This document shows positions 29,157-33,438 of a stretch of DNA of 33,438 nt, piece by piece. Below the pieces are notes generated by a model. That model was not told the origin of the DNA. It ran no database searches and saw only the letters and a program-made list of their open reading frames with translations. This stretch comes from Nocardioidaceae bacterium. Its GTDB lineage: Bacteria; Actinomycetota; Actinomycetes; Propionibacteriales; Nocardioidaceae. Numbering within the stretch: the stretch's first letter is position 1; each line of letters begins with the position of its first letter. The stretch spans positions 1-33,438 of the forward strand of contig JAICKK010000018.1 of NCBI GenBank assembly GCA_025927955.1, read 5' to 3'. A program made the translations under genes and the position numbers.

Positions 29157-30694
29157 CGGGCCCTCTCGGCTGAGCGCTGCAGGTCGTGGGTGGACAGGTG
29201 GTCGGCCACGCGGAGGGCCTGGGCGATGATCGTGAGCCCGGGGTTGACCGCGGCCGACGAGGGGAAGAACGACGCGTCGACGACGAACAGGTTCTCGACG
29301 TCGTGGCTGCGGCAGAACGGGTCGAGGACCGACGTACGCGGGTCGTGACCGAAGGCCATCGTGCCGCACTGGTGGGTGGTGTTCTGCACCTTGAACGAGT
29401 GGCGTACGACGGTCCAAAAGCCGGCCTTGCGCAGCATCCGCACGACCTCCTTGACGAGCATCGCGTGCGGCCGGAGGTTGTTGGGCGTGTAGTCGACCCG
29501 GATCCGGCCGTCGGGCTCGACCAGGACGCGGTTGCCGAGCCGGGGGAGGTCCTCGGAGAGCGCCAGCCAGTCCACGCCCCGGGCCACCCACGCCTTGCTC
29601 GCCCACATCGGCAGCGCGGGCATCACCGCCTGCACGATGTCGGCGTGCGCACGACCCTGGGACTGGATGTGGCCGAGCGGGTACGCCCGCCCGTCCCCGG
29701 CCCGGTAGAAGTCGTTGATCGCCACCGTCTTGGCGAACACGGTCGGGTTCACCTGGAAGGGGTGAAAGGCCTCCATCATGGTCGACAGGTGCGCCATGTA
29801 GTTGCGGCCGACGAGCCCCGAGCTGTTGGCGAGGCCGTCGGGGTGCCGGTCCGACGCCGAGCGGAGCAGCAGCGCCGCGGAGTTCACCGCGCCCGCCGCC
29901 AGCACGACCGTGGAGGCGTGGACGCGCACCCGCTCGCCGCCGCGGTCGATGTCGACCGCCTCGACGCGGCGCCCGTCGGCGCCGGTGACCAGCCGCTCCG
30001 CCCGGGCCCCGGTCCACATGGTCAGGTTGCTCGCGGCGAGCGCGGGCTCCACGCACATGGTGTCGGCGTCGCTCTTCGCGCGGATCCGGCACGGGAACGA
30101 GTTGCAGGTGCTGCACAGCACGCAGCCGCCCGGCAGGCCCGGGTCCCTCAGCCCGAGCGGCAGGTACGTCGGGTGCAGGCCCTGCTCGCGCAGCTGCTCG
30201 ACGAGGCGGGTCATCCGGCCCTCGTGCGGGACCGGTGGGTAGGGGAAGGGGCCGCGCTCCGGCTCGGTCGGGTCGTCCTGGGAGTCCCCGTGCACCTGGT
30301 AGAGCGCCTCGGCCCGGTCGTACCAGGGGGCGAGCGTCGCGTAGTCGATCGGCCACCCGGGGGAGACGCCGTCGGCGTGCTCGACCGCGTCGAAGTCGTC
30401 GGGCCGCAGCCGGTAGAGCACCGCGCCCCAGAACTTGGTGTTGCCGCCCACCATGTAGTGCACGAACGGCAGGAACTCGCGGCCGCGCCGGTCCAGCCAC
30501 AGCTCGTCGGGGCGGTAGCGCTTCTGCTTCCAGACCGCCCCGGGGTCCCAGTTCTCCGGCTCCTGCGGCAGCATCTCCCCGCGCTCGACCAGCAGCACCC
30601 GCGCCTGGGTGCCGGCCAGGGCGTGAGCCATGGTGCCGCCACCGGCACCGCTGCCGACGATGACGACGTCGAAGTGCTCCCCGCTACCGTTCAC
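29153..30694 (-). CDS. GMC family oxidoreductase
   Basis: DVVIVGSGAGGGTMAHALAG, VHYMVGGNTKFWGAVLYRL, GGCVLCSTCNSFPCR, C-terminal HQCGTMAFG...VVDASFFPSSAAVNPGLTIIAQALR. GTG start after GGAGGG. Confidence 0.9.
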   Translation of the reverse strand: MNGSGEHFDVVIVGSGAGGGTMAHALAGTQARVLLVERGEMLPQEPENWDPGAVWKQKRYRPDELWLDRRGREFLPFVHYMVGGNTKFWGAVLYRLRPDDFDAVEHADGVSPGWPIDYATLAPWYDRAEALYQVHGDSQDDPTEPERGPFPYPPVPHEGRMTRLVEQLREQGLHPTYLPLGLRDPGLPGGCVLCSTCNSFPCRIRAKSDADTMCVEPALAASNLTMWTGARAERLVTGADGRRVEAVDIDRGGERVRVHASTVVLAAGAVNSAALLLRSASDRHPDGLANSSGLVGRNYMAHLSTMMEAFHPFQVNPTVFAKTVAINDFYRAGDGRAYPLGHIQSQGRAHADIVQAVMPALPMWASKAWVARGVDWLALSEDLPRLGNRVLVEPDGRIRVDYTPNNLRPHAMLVKEVVRMLRKAGFWTVVRHSFKVQNTTHQCGTMAFGHDPRTSVLDPFCRSHDVENLFVVDASFFPSSAAVNPGLTIIAQALRVADHLSTHDLQRSAERAR

Positions 30695-31733
30695 GTCGCC
30701 CTCCTTCCGCCGGCTGGCACGCATAGACCTGCTCCATCAGCAGATGGTCCGCGAGCGCCCGCTCGAGGCTCATCTCGGGGGTCCCACGGTCGCGGATCGC
30801 GCGCACGAGGTCCCGGTACATCGCCTGGTAGCCGCGGATGTCCCGCCACCCCGGCAGCACCACCCGGGGACGGCCCCCGCCGTGGACGAGGATGCCCCCG
30901 CCGTTGGACTCGAAGGTGATCGCCCCGCGGCGACCGTACAGGGTCGAGGTGCGCACGCCGCGCAGCAGGGACGGCACCTCGCGGGAGTAGTAGAGCGCGC
31001 CCACGGCTCCGGTGTCGTACTCGAAGGCCACGAGCATGCTGCGGGCGCGCCGGTCCCCCCGGCCCCGACCCGGCCCGGCGGCGGGCTCTGCCGGTCGGGG
31101 CCGGTAGCCGTGGATCCGGGTGATCGTGGGGCCCAGGCTGCCCGCCAGGTGCAGCCAGTGGATGCCCTCCTCGAAGAACGCGTCCCCGCCGGCCAGCCCC
31201 TCGTCGTTGCGCCAGTCGTCCCCGCCCTTCGGGCGATCGGCGATCGTGGTGAAGTGGCCGAACACCAGGTCGCCGACGACGCCGGACGCCAGCAGCCGCC
31301 GCAGGCGGACCGCGAGCGGCTTGTAGTGGTCGTTCTCGCCGACGCAGACCACCCGGCCCGCCTCGTCGCGGGCGGCGCGCACCGTCTCGTAGTCCTCCCG
31401 GCGCAGGAACGCCGGCTTCTCGACCAGCACGTGCTTGCCGGCCCGCAGCGCCTCGAGGGTCAGGTCGAGGTGGAACCTCGGGGGTACGGCGACGACGACG
31501 GCGTCCACGCCGGGGTCGGCGAGCGCCTCGGCGTACCCGCCGTACGCCCGCTCGCCGCCGTAGCGCCGGCGGAACGCCTCGGCGCGGTCCCGGTCGCGGC
31601 TGGCGTAGCCGCGGACCACCTCGCCGCCGAGCGCCCGCAGGTGCCGGCTGTGCACGCCGGTGATGAACCCGCAGCCGAGGAAGGCGATGCCCAAGGGGCG
31701 GCTGGGGTGGGGCGACCGCCCGCCGGCTGACAC
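30684..31733 (-). CDS. Gfo/Idh/MocA family oxidoreductase
   Basis: IAFLGCGFITGVHSRHLRALGGEVVRGYASRD, VVVAVPPRFHLDLTLEALRAGKHVLVEKPAFL, FEEGIHWLHLAGSLG. Confidence 0.92.
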   Translation of the reverse strand: MSAGGRSPHPSRPLGIAFLGCGFITGVHSRHLRALGGEVVRGYASRDRDRAEAFRRRYGGERAYGGYAEALADPGVDAVVVAVPPRFHLDLTLEALRAGKHVLVEKPAFLRREDYETVRAARDEAGRVVCVGENDHYKPLAVRLRRLLASGVVGDLVFGHFTTIADRPKGGDDWRNDEGLAGGDAFFEEGIHWLHLAGSLGPTITRIHGYRPRPAEPAAGPGRGRGDRRARSMLVAFEYDTGAVGALYYSREVPSLLRGVRTSTLYGRRGAITFESNGGGILVHGGGRPRVVLPGWRDIRGYQAMYRDLVRAIRDRGTPEMSLERALADHLLMEQVYACQPAEGGRRER

Positions 31734-31853
31734 CGGGCGACCGTACCACCGCGCATCCCCGCGGCCCGACCTCGCCGACCTCGCCCACGTCGCGGCGCGG
31801 CACCCGCTCGCCGCCTAGAGTATGCGGGTGTCCAGATCACGGGCGGCGAGAAG

Positions 31854-32741
31854 TTGACCGCGCTCGCCACGGTGCTCGCGCTGCTCAGCGCGGCGACGTT
31901 CGCCATCTCCACGTCCGTCCAGCACCAGGTGGCCGGCACCGCCCCTGAGTCCGCCCGGGGCCCCGTCGGCCTCATCGTGCACCTGTTCAGCCGGCCGTGG
32001 TGGGTGATCGGGCAGGTGTTCGCGGTCGTCGGGTTCGGCCTGCACGCCATGGCGCTGCACTACGGGCAGATCGCCGTCGTGCAGCCCATCGTCATCAGCG
32101 GCATCGTCTTCGCGGTGCCGGCGCGCGCCGCGATCAGCCGCCGGCTCCCCTCGCGCTCGGAGGTCCAGGCCGTCTCGCTGACGGCGCTCGGTCTGGCCGT
32201 CTTCCTGGTGGCGTCGAACCCCACTCCGGGCCTCGACAGCGGGCTCGGCGCCCGGGCGTTCGTGCTCTCCGGCGCCGGTGTCGCAGCCGCCGTGCTCGCG
32301 GCCATGGTGGCCCGGGGCAGCGCCCGGGCCAGCCGGCGGGCGTTCCTGCTGGGGGTGACCTCGGGGGTCCTCTTCGGGCTGGTGGCCGGGCTGCTGAAGA
32401 TGTCCTTGCAGGAGCTCGCGGCCGGAGGCGTGGTCCGGATGCTGACGGTCTGGCCCACCTGGGCCATGGTGGTCGTGGGCGGTGCGGGCGTGGTCACCAA
32501 CCAGGTCGCCTACCGCATAGCCCGGCTCTCCACGTCCATGCCGGTGCTCAACATCGTCGACGGCCTGGTCGCCCTGACGTTCGGCTTCTTCGTCTTCCAG
32601 GAGGTCCCGCGGCACTCACCCCTGTTCATCCTCATCCAGGTCGCGGCCCTGGCCTGCGTGGCGATGGGGCTGTGGGTGGTCGCCAGGCTCGAGGACGAGC
32701 CGGTCGAGCACGAGATCGAGCGGGTCCGCTCCCACCGCTGA
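31854..32741 (+). CDS. DMT-superfamily (EamA/NIPA-like) membrane transporter
   Basis: About nine hydrophobic segments; LATVLALLSAATFAISTSVQHQ, HYGQIAVVQPIVISGIVFAVPARA. TTG start inferred. Confidence 0.75.
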   Translation: MTALATVLALLSAATFAISTSVQHQVAGTAPESARGPVGLIVHLFSRPWWVIGQVFAVVGFGLHAMALHYGQIAVVQPIVISGIVFAVPARAAISRRLPSRSEVQAVSLTALGLAVFLVASNPTPGLDSGLGARAFVLSGAGVAAAVLAAMVARGSARASRRAFLLGVTSGVLFGLVAGLLKMSLQELAAGGVVRMLTVWPTWAMVVVGGAGVVTNQVAYRIARLSTSMPVLNIVDGLVALTFGFFVFQEVPRHSPLFILIQVAALACVAMGLWVVARLEDEPVEHEIERVRSHR

Positions 32742-32783
32742 CCTCCTGGGGGGCGGGCGGCGGGTGCGGCTAGCGTGAGGCGT

Positions 32784-33293
32784 ATGACGACAGCGAACGA
32801 CCTGCTCATCGACGGCTTCGGCCGGGTCCGCGAGTCCGTCCGGGCGGTGCTCGAGGGCCTCGACGAGGACCGGCTCGCGGCCCGGCCGGACTCCCACGGC
32901 AACTCGGTCGCCTGGCTGGTCTGGCACCTCTCGCGGGTCCAGGACGACCACGTGGCCGACGCCGCGGGCGCCGAGCAGCTGTGGACCTCCGGCGGCTGGG
33001 TCGAGCGGTTCCGGCTGCCCTTCGACGTGGGCGCGACCGGCTACGGGCACGGCGCGGAGGAGGTCGCTCAGGTGCGCGCGCCGGCGGACCTGCTGGACGC
33101 CTACCACGAGGCGGTGCACCGAGCGAGCGTCGACTACGTCGCCACGCTCGCCGACGAGGACTACGCCCGCATCGTCGACGAGCGGTGGGACCCGCCGGTG
33201 ACGCTGGCGGTGCGGCTGGTGAGCGTGCTCAACGACACGACGCAGCACGTCGGCCAGGCGGCCTACGTGTGGGGCCTGCTCCAGCGGGACTGA
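32784..33293 (+). CDS. DinB / mycothiol-dependent (DUF664-like) family protein
   Basis: SVAWLVWHLSRVQDDHVADAAG and LNDTTQHVGQAAYVWGLL carry the DinB-type histidines. Confidence 0.85.
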   Translation: MTTANDLLIDGFGRVRESVRAVLEGLDEDRLAARPDSHGNSVAWLVWHLSRVQDDHVADAAGAEQLWTSGGWVERFRLPFDVGATGYGHGAEEVAQVRAPADLLDAYHEAVHRASVDYVATLADEDYARIVDERWDPPVTLAVRLVSVLNDTTQHVGQAAYVWGLLQRD

Positions 33294-33316
33294 GCGCGGC
33301 TGAGCCAGCAGCCGAC

Positions 33317-33438
33317 GCTGGTTGAGGTGCCCGAGCCGGCGCTGGTTGAGGTGCCCGAGCCGGCGCTGGTTGAGGTGCCCGAGCCGGCGCTGGTTGAGGT
33401 GCCCGAGCCGGCGTTGGTTGAGGTGCCCGAGCCCCCTG
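33317..33438 (+). repeat. 24-bp tandem repeat, at least 5 units, running off the window
   Basis: GCTGGTTGAGGTGCCCGAGCCGGC at 33317, 33341, 33365, 33389 (identical), and a variant GTTGGTTGAGGTGCCCGAGCCCCC at 33413. Confidence 0.97.

Noticed and set aside
33317-33438. CRISPR array
   Set aside because: Units are directly contiguous 24-mers with no unique spacers and no cas genes nearby.

Overview
High-GC actinobacterial chromosomal window (gene content and repeat style resemble Nocardioidaceae; inference only), densely coding. Left to right: a 5'-truncated GGDEF diguanylate cyclase; a coupled LarA-like/MetE-like pair; CobQ; an RsbQ-RsbP-phosphoglucomutase run joined by ATGA overlaps; a VOC protein; homocysteine methyltransferase; an ABC-2 exporter; an MFS-TetR pair with a dyad filling the promoter spacer; an HtrA-like lipoprotein protease; an aerobic hybrid benzoyl-CoA (box) locus (thioesterase, boxB, GNAT, PaaX-family regulator, boxC, benzoate-CoA ligase, ferredoxin reductase, ferredoxin, amidohydrolase, DUF6158-like protein) with no boxA in the window; an HNH/DUF222 (13E12-type) gene with a perfect LexA-type box inside a candidate leaderless promoter; an SDR; a composite REP-like array (about 28032-28627) that supplies the 3' end of a VOC gene; a Gfo/Idh-GMC-VOC operon; a DMT-type transporter; a DinB-like protein; and a 24-bp tandem array at the right edge built from the same repeat family. 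Strongest second-look items: the composite repeat family, the SOS-box leaderless HNH gene, the TetR dyad, and the split reductase in the box locus. No database searches were run; all family names come from motif recognition.
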